Shown: positions 18,976 through 27,456 of the stretch, in pieces
Numbering within the stretch: position 1 is the first letter of the stretch
How the letters are laid out: each line of letters begins with the position of its first letter
Origin: Myxococcales bacterium
Lineage (GTDB): Bacteria; Myxococcota_A; UBA9042; JABWCM01
Assembly (NCBI GenBank): GCA_013360285.1
Contig: JABWCM010000022.1
Coordinates: forward strand, 1-57,504
Direction: 5' to 3'
DNA: 57,504 nucleotides
Notes under the pieces: generated by a model
Told to the model about the DNA's origin: nothing
What the model saw: the letters and a program-made list of their open reading frames with translations, nothing else
The model's database searches: none
Program-made: the position numbers and the translations under genes

Positions 18976-19242
18976 CACCTGCGATCCGATGGGACGCGCC
19001 TGCGATCCATTGGGACGCACCTGCGATCCATTGGGACGCACCTGCGATCCATTGGGACGCGCCTGCGAGCCGGTGGGACGCGCCTGCGAGCCATTGGGAC
19101 GCGCCTGCGAGCCATTGGGACGCGCCTGCGAGCCATTGGGACGCGCCTGCGATCCGATGGGACGCACCTGCGATCCGATGGGACGCGTCTGCGATCCGGT
19201 GGGACGCGCCTGCGATCCGGTGGGACGCGCCTGCGAGCCGGT
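18976..19242. repeat. 21-bp minisatellite, 12 full units plus a partial one
   Basis: Twelve 21-bp units from 18991 to 19242 (each GGGACGC.CCTGCGA.CC plus three variable bases), preceded by a 15-base partial unit. Variation is limited to about four positions per unit (G/A, T/G, A/G and the last bases). Being a multiple of three, it keeps several frames open on both strands; none has start signals or a family match, so I leave the array unassigned. Confidence 0.9.
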
Positions 19243-19490
19243 GCGCCCCCCCGTGCCCGTCCCCGTCCCCATGCCAGGGCGACGGAGGGGCAGACTAGAA
19301 AGTCCGCCCCACACCGGGCAAGTTGGCGGTCATCGCGGCGGTTTTGCCAAAAAGCGGTGCCCATGCCTGTGGGCTCCATAGCCGGCTGGAAGCCGGCTCC
19401 ACGTCCAGACGGCTCCACGCCCAGACGTGCGCGCCGTGGATTCGGAAGTGCCGCGTGCCCGTCCCCATCCCCATGCCAGTGTCCTACCGC

Positions 19491-19533
19491 GCGCCTCCTT
19501 GACACTTTAGACTGGGCGCCTCCTTGACACTTT
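19491..19533 (+). repeat. 18-bp direct repeat containing TTGACA
   Basis: GCGCCTCCTTGACACTTT occurs at 19491-19508 and again at 19516-19533. Each copy holds a -35-like TTGACA but no convincing -10 element follows at the right distance. Possible regulatory duplication upstream of the lipoprotein gene. Confidence 0.4.
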
Positions 19534-19620
19534 CCCCTACTCCATTGTCACTGACCGGGTAGTCCAACAACACAATCGACATGACATTCCGCGCATCCCG
19601 ACCGTTCCCGTTGCAGCCCC

Positions 19621-19646
19621 AGTCGGCCGCGCGCCGACTATTTTTT
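19621..19646 (+). terminator. Rho-independent terminator or attenuator
   Basis: AGTCGGC (19621-19627), loop CGCGC, GCCGACT (19633-19639), then A and six T. It lies only 15 bases before the AAGGAG of the lipoprotein gene, with no plus-strand gene just upstream. It may therefore be a leader attenuator, or the relic end of a lost gene. Confidence 0.7.
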
Positions 19647-19675
19647 CACGCCCTCCCAAACAAGGAGAAGACGAC

Positions 19676-21300
19676 ATGGCAGTGCCCAATCCGTGTTACC
19701 TGTTCCGATACGAATCCAAACGCACGTACCTCTTGATTTCATGGCTCACCGCCGGCGCCCTTGGCGTCGGATGCGAAACCACGACCGAAGTGGAGACCCA
19801 AGTCGAAACCCCCCCCCCGTGGGGAGCGCCACCGTCGCCTCCGGCACCGGGGACGACATCCCCGCATCCTGCGGCGGCAAAGTGCCCGACGGTTTCAGCG
19901 CCGAACCGCGATTTGCGCTGGTTCTGGACGACGGCGGATGCCTGGTCGTCGCCCGGGAGCTGCTTTTGGTCCAACCCTATAGCCGCGAGGGTTTCGAAGC
20001 CCTGCTCGCCGACGAAGGGCACTGGCTGATCGAGGTCGAGCCGGTGGTCGGCGTCGACCCGTTGTCGGGGGAACACTTCGAATTGCCCGCTCCGGACGTG
20101 GTCCTGGATGAAAACGGCGTACCGGCGCTGGTCCACCATCGGTTTCTTGTCCGGTTCGACGCCAACGTCGCTGACCTTTGGCTCGACGAACACAACATTC
20201 TCGCCGATGACCTCGGGCCCATTCCGCTCGACGATCCCCCCGGAGACGCCATCCGCATCGCGCGCCTGGTCAAAGGACTGGTGGCCGTTCACGGCGCAAA
20301 AGTGCTGGATGCGACGCCCGTGGTTATCGGAGGGGCAAAACCGGCCGAAACCGATGGTGATCTCGCTGCAGCCGAACTCGGACTCAGTTCCAACACATAC
20401 AACTGCTCCTGCCTGGACAAATCGACATCGCCGCCGACGTACGATGCGCTGGGTACGTCCAATACCGCCGATTGCGACGACCACCTCGCGACGTCGGGCG
20501 AGAACCTGCTCTTGCTGACCCAAGCTACCGTCTACGACACGCGCGAGGGGTGTTTCCTGGGGATTTGCAACGGACCTCCTGGAAACTTCCACGCCTTCGT
20601 CGTTCCGCCCGACAAACTGAACTTCAAATGCGGCGGCCAACTGGACAACTGCGCCCCACCGGGGTCCTCCGACACGTTCATCCGCGGCGATTACCAGGAC
20701 AAATCCTTCTGCGAATGGGGAGGATTCGACCTGCCGACCACCCTCCAATACGAACGCCACGGGATTTACCATTGGAAAACCGACAGCCCCGACGAGAAGG
20801 CTTACGTTTATCTGTGGGAAGGCGATGAGTGCTGGGGATGGTGGATCTTCAAAAAGTGCAATCAGGACGACAAAATCGCCATCATCGAGGTCCGGCGGGG
20901 TGATACGCTCGGCAAACCCAAAATTTACAAAGATGTCGACTACAACAACTTCGGATACGGCAAACCCACGATTACGCTCGAACTCATGACCCGGTCGCCG
21001 TGCGGAATCGACGAAGAAATCTGCGACGGCCAAGACAACGATTGTGATGGGGAGGTCGACGAGGGGTTCGAGGCGTTGGGTCTGTCCTGTATGAGTGGCC
21101 AGAGACCATGCACTGCCTTCGAACACAACGTTTGCGGGTCGTCCGGCCTGACCGTGCTCGCTCATCCAAATATGAGTGGTATGACGATATCCCCTGGAGA
21201 GCCGGCATCCACCACTCCCGCACGCTTCCGGTACTTCTGCGAACCGCCATGGCATTCTCTGGCTCCCTGGCGGAATGGGAAATGCGGGCACATCAAATGA
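19676..21300 (+). CDS. Lipoprotein with MopE-type motif, frameshifted at a C10 tract
   Basis: ATG 19676 with AAGGAG eight bases upstream opens a lipoprotein signal (LLISWLTAGALGVGC) and acidic tether (ETTTEVETQVETPPP). That frame is lost after ten C at 19809-19818; the downstream frame, open to 21300, carries the mature domain from VGSATVASGTGDDI. Eleven or eight C would join them into a ~540-aa protein. The mature part is acidic with paired Cys (NYQDKSFCEWGG-like and ECWGWW segments) and ends with ICDGQDNDCDGEVDEG, the calcium/copper-type MopE motif common in myxobacterial surface proteins. After about 21090 the codon style changes and the tail reads out of frame through an FRG gene fragment, so the natural C-terminus is probably lost. 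Phase variation, sequencing error or decay are all possible. Confidence 0.7.
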
Positions 21301-21779
21301 CGGGTGTCACCTTGAACGATGCAGGAAACATGGTGATCATACCCCCAAATCAGTCAGCATCTGTTCCTATCGAAGCCTATTCCACGCCGATTGCCGTGTT
21401 TCCACGGCGCACCAACCGCCGCACTCTCATACAACGAAGTATGTTCATGTTATTCGGAGGTAAATTGGTCCAGGCAAAGAACACTCCGTTCCGATATACA
21501 AAAAAGCAAGATGGTACGTACCCGTCCTTACCAGAGCCAACGTTCGCCTTCGCAACCGATCTCCCTAAAGACGATGCTATAGCACCGAAGCGTTACCTCA
21601 AAATCAAAGTGCCTAAAGATGCGAAGAGGGATATTTTACAAGAATTGTTCTGGCTAGGCATTGACGCTGAGACATTATTTCCCGAACTCGAATATCAGGT
21701 AGCATCGCTACGTTCCCGTTTCACGGAACGGGACCCCGAGCGAGCAAACCGATATTCGCGGCCCAGCCCGATTGTCTAA
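21249..21779 (+). pseudogene. FRG-domain gene, 5'-truncated
   Basis: About 177 codons in the frame ending at TAA 21777-21779 resemble the C-terminal half of FRG-domain proteins: a WEMRAHQMTGVTLNDAG stretch, VPIEAYSTPIAVFP.RTN, and the closing KRDILQELFWLGIDAETLFPELE. The N-terminal part with the F-R-G signature is missing. Upstream codons in this frame belong to another sequence, and the preceding lipoprotein runs through the same DNA in a different frame. I see it as a remnant fused to the lipoprotein 3' end by deletion. FRG proteins are often found among mobile defence genes; no activity is expected here. Confidence 0.6.
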
Positions 21780-21791
21780 ACGCAGAGAAGC

Positions 21792-21943
21792 TGTGAAAAA
21801 ATAGCTGCGCGGCCTCTGGGCGGTGGCTTTGGGTCGGCTTGGTTCCGAAAAACCCTGCACCATATTCCCGATATGACTCGGGTTTTCCAAAACCAATTCG
21901 GCGCAAAATCCACGCCCAAAACCTGCGCCCATATTTTTTCACA
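21792..21943. mobile_element. MITE-like inverted-repeat element, copy B
   Basis: Second copy of the ~150-bp element, bounded by TGTGAAAAAATAG and CCATATTTTTTCACA. The core CATATTCCCGATATGACTCGG is shared with copy C, while the arms are more diverged (still mutually complementary, so pairing is conserved). Begins 12 bases after the FRG remnant stop and, with copy A, brackets the accessory island. Confidence 0.8.
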
Positions 21944-22240
21944 AACTCAAAATGATCTCGCCCAATACGAAACCGCCCGGGTAGCGGAGCGGGCCGCCGA
22001 CTTCGCCTGGATGATTGGAAAATCCGAAGTCCGCGAAGCAAAAAAAGAGTTGTCCCGGATTTTTGACAAAGTTTATGGTTAGTTGATCGACCGATATGGC
22101 AAAAGTGACGCCGAAGATTTTTTCCGGCGCATCATTACTACCAAGCCTGTGGTCGAAACCGACGAACAAGAGATTGTCTAGTTCCCCCAGAAGTACAACC
22201 ATTTCCATCATCCTTTTCCTCTGACCGCCAAAAACCATGC
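21944..22240 (+). pseudogene. Decayed coding remnant, product unknown
   Basis: One frame reads protein-like for ~100 codons but is cut by in-frame TAG at 22080 and again near 22180: DLAQYETARVAERAADFAWM...ELSRIFDKVYG, stop, then IDRYGKSDAEDFFRRIITTK, stop. Charge and helix pattern look like a real C-terminal domain that has decayed. Family not recognised. Confidence 0.3.
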
Positions 22241-22241
22241 G

Positions 22242-22363
22242 CCCCCGATGATCACCTCGCGGAAGTTTCCGCAAGGTGATCAATCCCCCGATGATCGCCT
22301 TGCGGGCATTTCCGCAACCCGATCAATCCCCCGATGATCACCTTGCGGAGATCCGCGTGAACC
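22242..22363. repeat. 43-bp tandem repeat with internal palindromes (2.8 units)
   Basis: Units start at 22242, 22285 and 22328, each with CCCCCGATGATC. The first unit contains a palindrome pairing GATCACCT.GCGGAA with TTCCGCAAGGTGATC; the others are degenerate versions. No spacers differ between units, so it is not a CRISPR array. Confidence 0.75.
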
Positions 22364-22588
22364 TTTTTCCAGGGGTTGCAGCACTTCATGTACTCGTTTT
22401 TCACAACAATCACTGTTGACAAAATATCCCGACAAGGGACTTTCGTTTTCTGACGCTCCAAAATGGTCCATCAACATCGCCGCAAACCCGTTGTCAGGTC
22501 CGGTCGCCGGGAGTACAGTCGCGGTTGAACCCTCTTTCAGCCCTGCGGGTGCGTAGTTGTTCCTATGAAAACGAAGTGCGGGTAAACC

Positions 22589-23566
22589 ATGAAACAAACC
22601 ATGAAGCAGGATTCAGGTCGACTCAATGACCCACGATTTGCCGCTGCCGTTGAAAAAGTATTGGAATCATATGAGGCGCTTGGCGGAATCAACCATATCG
22701 AGGGATATAACCTGCCGTCGCGAGAACGGATTGTGTTGATTATCAACGACTTTGAGGAGCTTATCTTTCCAGGTTATTATGACAAAGAACAACTCACGCG
22801 GCGGAATGTGCGGTATGTTGTCGGGCAACGGCTCGCCCGGGTACATACGACTTTGGTAACTGAAGTGGCCCAATCTTTGTTACATACCTCGCGATGTGAC
22901 ACGGCCGGAAAAGCGATGTCGCGCGACGAAGCATTGAACCGCGCCGATGAGATGGTGTTGGCGCTTATCGAAAACCTGCCACAAATCAGGGAGGTACTAC
23001 GAGAAGATGCGCTCGCCGCGGTCGAAGGCGATCCTGCCGCGACTTCTTTTGTCGACGTCGTGTTAAGTTACCCGGCGATACGCGCGATCGCGGCTTATCG
23101 AATCGCCCATTATCTTCACGTTCAAGGGGTTCCATTGATTCCGCGATTGATTACCGAACATTTACATAGCAAAACCGGAATCGATATTCATCCCGGTGCG
23201 GCTATCGGAAAAGGGTTTTTTATCGATCATGGAACCGGCGTCGTGATTGGTGAAACCTCGGTGATTGGCAACCATGTTAAGTTATATCAGGGTGTTACGT
23301 TGGGAGCCTTGAGTGTGGATCGAGCCAAGTTGGATCCCCAGCGGAAACGGCATCCGACGCTCGAGGACAACGTCACGATTTATGCCGGCGCCACCATTTT
23401 GGGTGGGGAAACGACGATTGGAACCGGGTCGATTGTGGGGGGAAATGTATGGCTGACACGATCGGTGCCTCCGGATACCAAGGTGATGGTGGATCCACCC
23501 TACCTGGTCTATCGGAATCGGCGGACCGGGGATACCGAACACATGCCGATGGATTTTTCGATTTAA
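22589..23566 (+). CDS. epsC: Serine O-acetyltransferase, EpsC/CysE type
   Basis: A 325-aa enzyme acetylating L-serine with acetyl-CoA to O-acetylserine, the first step of cysteine synthesis. An N-terminal helical domain (~1-180) precedes a left-handed beta-helix of hexapeptide repeats (~205-300) with the active-site stretch [19 protein letters not shown] (His of DHGTG) and [12 protein letters not shown]. The long N-terminus is typical of the EpsC subgroup. Start ATG 22589 or 22601 (both in frame, weak ribosome-binding sites). It stands alone; a strong cysteine supply would suit a genome encoding proteins with hundreds of cysteines, though that link is speculative. Confidence 0.93.
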   Translation: MKQTMKQDSGRLNDPRFAAAVEKVLESYEALGGINHIEGYNLPSRERIVLIINDFEELIFPGYYDKEQLTRRNVRYVVGQRLARVHTTLVTEVAQSLLHTSRCDTAGKAMSRDEALNRADEMVLALIENLPQIREVLREDALAAVEGDPAATSFVDVVLSYPAIRAIAAYRIAHYLHVQGVPLIPRLITEHLHSKTGIDIHPGAAIGKGFFIDHGTGVVIGETSVIGNHVKLYQGVTLGALSVDRAKLDPQRKRHPTLEDNVTIYAGATILGGETTIGTGSIVGGNVWLTRSVPPDTKVMVDPPYLVYRNRRTGDTEHMPMDFSI

Positions 23567-23620
23567 TTTAGCGGTGATTTAGCCGTTATTTAGCGGTCAT
23601 TTGGCGGTCATTTAACGATC
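23566..23620. repeat. Five 11-bp tandem repeats between convergent genes
   Basis: ATTTAGCGGTN occurs five times in tandem with small changes, starting on the last base of the epsC stop codon and running over the stop of the convergent gene at 23612. Purpose unknown; it fills the whole intergenic gap. Confidence 0.75.
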
Positions 23621-25138
23621 ACCTACGACCAACATCAACAACAGCAATAACGCAATGACGTTCGCGGCGATAATGGCACCGATGACCCACAACGGCATTC
23701 GGCCATCGGTCCGGGAAAATGACGCCGCATTCAACTCCCCCTCCACATCCGGATTTTCGGCGCGGTAAACATCATATGATTTTTTAAGTTGTTTCTGTCC
23801 CATCACAATCACCGTCGTCATCCACACACCCAGGGCCAAAAACAACAGGATCATCGTCCACAACAACCACCTTCGGATTTTTGCCGTCCGTTCCTGCAAC
23901 AACTGTTTGTCCAATTGTAAGGTGTCCAGCAACAATGTCGGAACAACTACCGGAATTTTGAGGGTCGAAAAAAACCACGACAACAACCGGTCCCGCTCAG
24001 CAGCCGAAAATGAGGTATCCGGCGGCAAAGACCGCAGATAGTCCACTTCCACGCCGGCTTCGTCAAAAATCATGCGGGCCGGCCCCGTATCACCCGCTGC
24101 ACCCCGAAGCACAATGCCGCGCGCAGGAATGGTGCCGGGATCGGATACGTGGTAATAACATTGTAAAGAGAAACGATTACTTAAGACCGCAGGAGCGAGT
24201 TGAAGATTTACCTGTCCATCCGACAATGGCAACGACCACGAGTGTCTTAAGACCTGCCCTTCCCAGGCATCGCAAAATACCGTGCCGGACTCATTAAATG
24301 ACCTGATTTGAATCGTCGAAGATGTGTTTGGGGAATCCACTATGGCACCGGCGGGAACAAGGCGGGTTTTGGAATAGGTAATGGGGATGAGCCGCTCGTG
24401 TTGGGATGTTTTGCCATCCTTTGTCTTGATGGCAAGATGAACGGACAACGCTCCGGGACCAGGGGGGATCTCAAGACTCCATAACCCGGCACCATCGGTG
24501 ACTCCGACGATGGTTTCTTTTCTATTTCCCGGCTGCAATGAGACCTGGGCTCCGGCTACGGCACGACCTTCGGTATCGCGAACACGAACGAGCAGCGTAT
24601 TTTCAACACTGGAAACCAAGACACCACCCACCGGAACCACGTCGACACGAAACTCTCCCTCCAACACACTCGAACGTTCTTCATCGGGCATGACGTCCCA
24701 TCGAAGATCCTCCGAAGTGCCCCACTGAAGTGGTACGTGCAAGGTCCGTACCCCCGCTTTGCCGGCAACATACAACGCCATGACAGCGGAATCGTTCTGT
24801 TGAGGCAAATCGACAACGATGTCCACCGGACCGCGACCACCGGTAGCCACGATATCGAGCGGAAGTTCACCCTGGGAGGTTTGCAAAACCGCACCGGTGA
24901 TTTCGAGCGGAATCTCTTTTGTTTCTCGGTCAACAAATCCGACCACCCGGAATGCGGCTCGGCCGGGTAACTGAACCCGACTTCCCACAACACGGTAACT
25001 GCGATCAATGGATTCTTGACCCGTTCGAAGATAAATGGCGGCGGTCAGGAAAATAAACAATCCAACCAGCACAAGAAATAGGCGCCCGGTCAACCAGGAA
25101 CGAATGCCGGCTGGAGGATTATCACGAAATGGACCCAT
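23612..25138 (-). CDS. Membrane protein with Ig-like/carboxypeptidase-regulatory-type domain
   Basis: A 508-aa envelope protein. A membrane anchor lies at about residues 19-38 (LFLVLVGLFIFLTAAIYL). A large extracytoplasmic beta-rich region follows, including a stretch like a carboxypeptidase regulatory/Ig-like fold (NTLLVRVRDTEGRAVAGAQVSLQ...GVTDGAGLWSLEIPPG, about 180-225). Two further helices lie near the C-terminus (about 425-447 and 480-505). No catalytic motif is seen, so a structural or binding role is likely. Followed upstream on the same strand, after a 165-base gap, by the M23 peptidase, so co-expression is possible. Family not known to me. Confidence 0.7.
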   Translation of the reverse strand: MGPFRDNPPAGIRSWLTGRLFLVLVGLFIFLTAAIYLRTGQESIDRSYRVVGSRVQLPGRAAFRVVGFVDRETKEIPLEITGAVLQTSQGELPLDIVATGGRGPVDIVVDLPQQNDSAVMALYVAGKAGVRTLHVPLQWGTSEDLRWDVMPDEERSSVLEGEFRVDVVPVGGVLVSSVENTLLVRVRDTEGRAVAGAQVSLQPGNRKETIVGVTDGAGLWSLEIPPGPGALSVHLAIKTKDGKTSQHERLIPITYSKTRLVPAGAIVDSPNTSSTIQIRSFNESGTVFCDAWEGQVLRHSWSLPLSDGQVNLQLAPAVLSNRFSLQCYYHVSDPGTIPARGIVLRGAAGDTGPARMIFDEAGVEVDYLRSLPPDTSFSAAERDRLLSWFFSTLKIPVVVPTLLLDTLQLDKQLLQERTAKIRRWLLWTMILLFLALGVWMTTVIVMGQKQLKKSYDVYRAENPDVEGELNAASFSRTDGRMPLWVIGAIIAANVIALLLLLMLVVGDR

Positions 25139-25303
25139 CAGGATTTACCGCAATTTTTAGAAACGTGGATTACCGTAGGCCTGACCGAAACCACACGGCA
25201 TCCGAATAGGCCCAATCATTGTTCTTATTAACTGATTTTTGTGCGTAATTCGATTGGATCCAAAAACGAGGCGAATACAACGAGGAAAGATAATGGGTAA
25301 TGG

Positions 25304-26683
25304 TTAGGATCGTTTTTCTTCGATGTCTTGAACCGGAATACTTTGTAGTTGCTCAAGCCGTTGGCCGACTTCACCCATAAACCGCTCGATCAGCTCCGGC
25401 GGAATAGGATTATCCATCGCAAACTTAATTTTTTGCGGGTTAACAAACCGGTCATTGTGTTTGAGGGCAAAATGAAGGTGTGGACCGGTGGCGCGTCCTG
25501 TTTGACCTACATATCCAATGACGGTTTTTTGGTCGACCAGGTCGCCAACTTCCAGTCCCTTTTCAAATTTCGATAGGTGAGCGTAATACGACGTATACCC
25601 ATTGGCGTGCTGAATCGCGACAAGATTACCGTTTGGTCCTTTTGCACCCACAAATGTTACCGTACCGCTGGCTACCGCCCAAACCGGCGCACCGATCGGA
25701 GCGGCATAATCGACACCCAAATGTTTCTGATATTTGTGTAATACCGGGTGGTAACGGTTGTGGGAATAGTCGGAAGAGATTCGGGTGTATTTGAGCGGGG
25801 TTTTGAGAAATTCTTTTTTTAGCGCTTGGCCTTCGTCGGTAAAATAACCACGCACATCCGACGATTCATCTTCATACCAAAACGCCCGGGCTGTACCCGC
25901 TTTTCCGACGTATTCTACAGCGAGCAAATTGCCATACGCCAAGAACTGCCCGTCGACGTGTTTTTTCTCCACCATCAACCGAACTTCGTCTCCGCGTTGT
26001 ACATCCTGAAAAAAATCAATATCCCACGCAAACAAATCTACGAGCCGCGCCGCCAACGCCGGATCTTCACCACAACGTTTGATGCTGTCATAAAGCGAAG
26101 TTCGTACTGTACACCCGACTTGTGCGATTTCGATGTCGACTGGAACTGCGATTTTTCGAGCAATCCACCCATCTTCATCGCGGCGAACCTGATATTTATC
26201 GGTAGGCGAGGTCGTTAAATCGAGGCCTGCTATCTTACCTCGGCCATCAATTATCAACGCGAACTGATCACCAACGCGTGCGGTGCGAAAATCGAATACC
26301 TTTTCCATTTCGCGAACTACCGCTTTGACGGCGTCGCCTTCGGCACCCAACTTCCGGAGTGCCTCGATCACGGTTTCGCCTTTACGCAACTTGCCGGCCA
26401 ATACGGCGCCGCTGGGATCGTCATCCATCGGCGGAACCGGCACAGGCACAGGCTGGCGCACCGGCGCATTGGCCGGAGTCGGAGCGGAGGGCTGCTCGGT
26501 GGTTTTGTTGATCTTATGTTCAATAGAAGGCGTTGACTTTGAAGCGTCGTCACGCAGAAAAACGAAGTAATTTACGACAACCAGCAAGCCGATGAACAAT
26601 ACAGTTCCCACATGCGACAACGCATTGGTGCGCGTCGGACGTCGTTCCCCTCGGAGGTAGATTGGATTCTGCCTCAGGTTCAT
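25304..26683 (-). CDS. M23 peptidoglycan DD-metalloendopeptidase (MepM/Csd3-like)
   Basis: A 459-aa anchored periplasmic hydrolase that cuts peptidoglycan cross-links. A transmembrane signal anchor is at about 24-45 and a Pro-rich linker follows. Residues ~90-190 (GETVIEALRKLGA...DFRTARVGDQFALIID) match the LysM-like/Csd3 N-terminal regions of MepM-type proteins. The C-terminal LytM domain has the zinc ligands HLGVD (HxxxD) and HLHF (HxH), plus YYAHL. AGGGA precedes the ATG. Likely involved in cell-wall growth or shape. Confidence 0.92.
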   Translation of the reverse strand: MNLRQNPIYLRGERRPTRTNALSHVGTVLFIGLLVVVNYFVFLRDDASKSTPSIEHKINKTTEQPSAPTPANAPVRQPVPVPVPPMDDDPSGAVLAGKLRKGETVIEALRKLGAEGDAVKAVVREMEKVFDFRTARVGDQFALIIDGRGKIAGLDLTTSPTDKYQVRRDEDGWIARKIAVPVDIEIAQVGCTVRTSLYDSIKRCGEDPALAARLVDLFAWDIDFFQDVQRGDEVRLMVEKKHVDGQFLAYGNLLAVEYVGKAGTARAFWYEDESSDVRGYFTDEGQALKKEFLKTPLKYTRISSDYSHNRYHPVLHKYQKHLGVDYAAPIGAPVWAVASGTVTFVGAKGPNGNLVAIQHANGYTSYYAHLSKFEKGLEVGDLVDQKTVIGYVGQTGRATGPHLHFALKHNDRFVNPQKIKFAMDNPIPPELIERFMGEVGQRLEQLQSIPVQDIEEKRS

Positions 26684-27456
26684 CTTTTATTCCCTGAAAC
26701 ACGTCGTGCAGGCCAAATTCGACACTTCAAACCGAAACAAAAATCGTTAGCGGCTAACCACCCCAGTGCCTGATCCCACCCCGCAACAACATGCTCCGTC
26801 AATACTCAAAACCGACAATCAGAACAGACAGGAAAAATCGGTTTTGAGAAATTCCAAAAGTCACAACCCAATCACAACACCAACAATGGAATCCCTGCCG
26901 GTGTCTTGGATGGAAGATGAAACGCCGGAAACAAGATACTCACCATCATGAGCAAGCGGAAGAAACCTTGAGTTTGTCAAAAAATAGCTGAACGAATTTG
27001 GACGAATGCTTTTGGCCCCACTCCCCAGAAAAAAACCTGCGCCATATTCCCGATATGACTCGGTTTTTTTCCGGGCATCGGGACCAAAATCCCCGCGTCC
27101 AAGTCCGTCCCCATATTTTTTTACAAACTCTTTGAGATAGCAGCGCATTTGGGTTCATTTCGTGTAGGGACGATGTCCAGCTTTCTACTGCGCTACCAAA
27201 CACCAGCAGCGGGGATAGCATGCAGAACAAAAACCTGTCAACCGAAACCTGACCCAGTGGTGGTTACGGAGAATAAATTTCTGGAGAATCGGCACTGGGT
27301 TGCCATATATGGCAGACACTGTCAAGTTTTTTTTGGAAGAAGTCGTTGCAGGAACTTGCCGGATGGATTTTCTAGGCAGCGAAACAGTATTATTCGGTAT
27401 ATTTACAACTTGTTACGATGTTGAATCACAAAATGAAACAACAAAATTAAATGAAG
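26684..27456. other. Intergenic region carrying repeat copy C
   Basis: About 770 bases between the M23 peptidase start and the pdxA stop. The only structured part is the inverted-repeat element at 26970-27130. The short frames here derive from that element or overlap pdxA on the opposite strand, and I see no supported gene. Confidence 0.6.
26970..27130. mobile_element. MITE-like inverted-repeat element, copy C
   Basis: Best-preserved copy, with terminal inverted repeats GAGTTTGT (26970-26977) and ACAAACTC (27123-27130) continuing inward as AAAAAATA/TATTTTTTT. Internal sequence is close to copy A (GCTGAACGAA..TGGACG, CCCCGCGTCCAAGTCCGTCCCC). Sits alone in an intergenic gap, showing that the element inserts independently of the accessory island. 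Confidence 0.82.

Larger units (their letters stand above)
18698..19675. other. Low-complexity G+C-rich intergenic stretch
   Basis: No convincing complete gene. On the minus strand a short frame ending at TAA 18754-18756 reads RLFYLTLKSINDTAHEYY...YNMNILYR and looks like the tail of a lost gene, perhaps a transposase; product not identified. A 21-bp minisatellite (18976-19242), G+C-rich Pro/Val-coding runs and an 18-bp direct repeat fill most of the rest. The composition differs visibly from the flanking chromosome. Confidence 0.4.

Noticed and set aside
18965..19381. Gene made of the 21-bp repeats
   Set aside because: Several frames on both strands are equally open, none has a ribosome-binding site, and the flanks are low complexity. 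Kept as a repeat and a finding, not a CDS.
19696..21291. 531-codon minus-strand frame opposite the lipoprotein
   Set aside because: High G+C keeps the complement open. The plus strand has a signal peptide, ribosome-binding site and MopE motif; the minus frame has no recognisable feature.
22242..22363. CRISPR array
   Set aside because: Only about three units with no unique spacers and no cas genes; it is a simple tandem repeat.
26861..27230. Two overlapping minus-strand ORFs (FVKKYG... / ESYREYGAGFF)
   Set aside because: They are translations of inverted-repeat copy C; the same pseudo-peptide occurs at copy B, so they reflect the element, not a gene.
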